The notes below the pieces were generated by a model, which did not search any database, was not told the DNA's origin, and saw only the letters and a list, made by a program, of their open reading frames with translations. 6,953 nt of DNA, from NCBI GenBank assembly GCA_009839635.1, contig VXPJ01000054.1, positions 5,658 to 12,610 of the forward strand, in the 5' to 3' direction. Below, in pieces: positions 6,324 through 6,953 of the stretch. The DNA comes from Pseudomonadota bacterium (lineage in GTDB: Bacteria; Pseudomonadota; Gammaproteobacteria; UBA4575). Positions within the stretch are counted from its first letter, which is position 1, and every line of letters starts with the position of its first letter. The position numbers were made by a program, and so were the translations under genes.

Positions 6324-6950
6324 TCATACCGTTACAGCCTTTTCGGGAAGTGTCTCCTGGAAGTAGTTCTCCAGAAATTCATCAAAAGACACCGTGTCGG
6401 AAGCCTCGATCTCAAGCTGTTTTTTCACGGACTGCTGAACAGCATCGGTGAAAAACTCCGTGTCTTGCGGACTCAAGGCATGCTTGCATACACGGGTTTG
6501 ATGTATTCTGGAATGACGGCTTGCCATTTCGAAGAATCCTTCCTCGGTGGCACGCATCTCATGCAGGATTCTTGCAGAAGGTGTCAATGCAGCCTCTTCC
6601 ATGGCTGCAGCTTGCTGTCGTAATGCTGCACTGTAGTCATCACAGGAATTTGCCTCATCCAGTATTTCACAGATGGCCTGCATTTCATGCAGGATTTCCT
6701 GTCCCCACTCCTGCAGTGAAACCTGCTTTTGGCCTTGCGTTAATTTGAGTGCCGGGTCACGTCCATAGTGCGCCGTGTTGATTTCATTGCTGTCAATCGC
6801 TTGTCGTTCCGCTGCATCTATGCGCGGGCTTTCCTGCAATAGGCAAAAAATCACAAAGGCTTCCAGAAAATGAAGCTGATCACAATTGATGCCCAGCGGT
6901 TCGAATATGTCCAGGTCCAAGGAGCGTAACTCAACGTACTGGACCTGTAT
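6324..6950 (-). CDS. gshA: Glutamate-cysteine ligase, C-terminal part (5' truncated)
   Basis: GshA joins glutamate and cysteine with ATP to give γ-glutamylcysteine, the committed cytoplasmic step of glutathione synthesis. Only the last ~209 residues are in the window; the full class I enzyme is about 520. Seen: VQYVELRSLDLDIFEPLGIN, matching the E. coli-class YVEVRSLDINPFSPIGV segment; QLHFLEAFVIFCLLQESP, matching the following helix; GRDPALKL; and SARILHEMRATEEGF, matching the FSARIL region near the C-terminus. The helical tail ends FLENYFQETLPEKAVTV. The frame stays open from 6920 (an internal TTG Leu codon, not a start) to 6950; the final triplet, 6951-6953, reads TAG, most likely an edge error since homology continues through this point. 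It lies 58 bp upstream of selD on the same strand. An EgtA-like role is possible but the sequence is of the GshA type. Confidence 0.9.
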   Translation of the reverse strand: MQVQYVELRSLDLDIFEPLGINCDQLHFLEAFVIFCLLQESPRIDAAERQAIDSNEINTAHYGRDPALKLTQGQKQVSLQEWGQEILHEMQAICEILDEANSCDDYSAALRQQAAAMEEAALTPSARILHEMRATEEGFFEMASRHSRIHQTRVCKHALSPQDTEFFTDAVQQSVKKQLEIEASDTVSFDEFLENYFQETLPEKAVTV

Positions 6951-6953
6951 CTA

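Noticed and set aside
1..6953. CRISPR array, insertion sequence or integration site
   Set aside because: No spaced direct repeats, transposase frames or terminal inverted repeats with target duplications were visible anywhere in the window.

Overview
The window looks like a short chromosomal contig from a proteobacterium, most likely a gammaproteobacterium. It carries an E. coli-class glutamate-cysteine ligase (GshA), a DjlA-type membrane J-protein, the tail of an RND efflux pump, and a fused flavoprotein-SelD. Both ends cut genes. The first ~106 bases are homopolymer-rich and look like poor contig-edge sequence.

Layout, left to right: the 3' end of an RND efflux permease (+, to 352); djlA (-, 392-1198); a DinB/FGE-sulfatase-domain nonheme iron enzyme best read as selenoneine synthase SenA (-, 1265-2569); an 81-bp divergent promoter region; a GT4-like selenosugar synthase SenB (+, 2651-3604); a 378-bp gap holding a promoter-like element, several hairpins and a strong intrinsic terminator (3933-3962), possibly a small RNA gene; a 760-residue fusion of an NDH-like FAD/NAD(P) flavoprotein with selenophosphate synthetase, SelD/SenC (-, 3983-6265, TTG start); and the C-terminal third of gshA (-, 6324 to the window edge).

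The centre is a selenium secondary-metabolism locus. In the known selenoneine route, SelD/SenC makes selenophosphate from selenide and ATP. SenB joins selenium to a UDP-activated sugar to give a selenosugar. SenA transfers selenium oxidatively from that sugar to hercynine, giving selenoneine after C-Se cleavage. All three enzymes are encoded here. The hercynine-making methyltransferase EgtD is not in the window.

The arrangement is unusual. senA and senB are divergent, and senB and selD are convergent across a terminator, so this is not a single senABC operon. selD sits directly behind gshA with only 58 bp between them, which suggests that glutathione supply and selenide activation are transcribed together. 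The flavoprotein half of SelD has no assigned reaction; delivering reduced selenium to the kinase half is an attractive but unproven idea.
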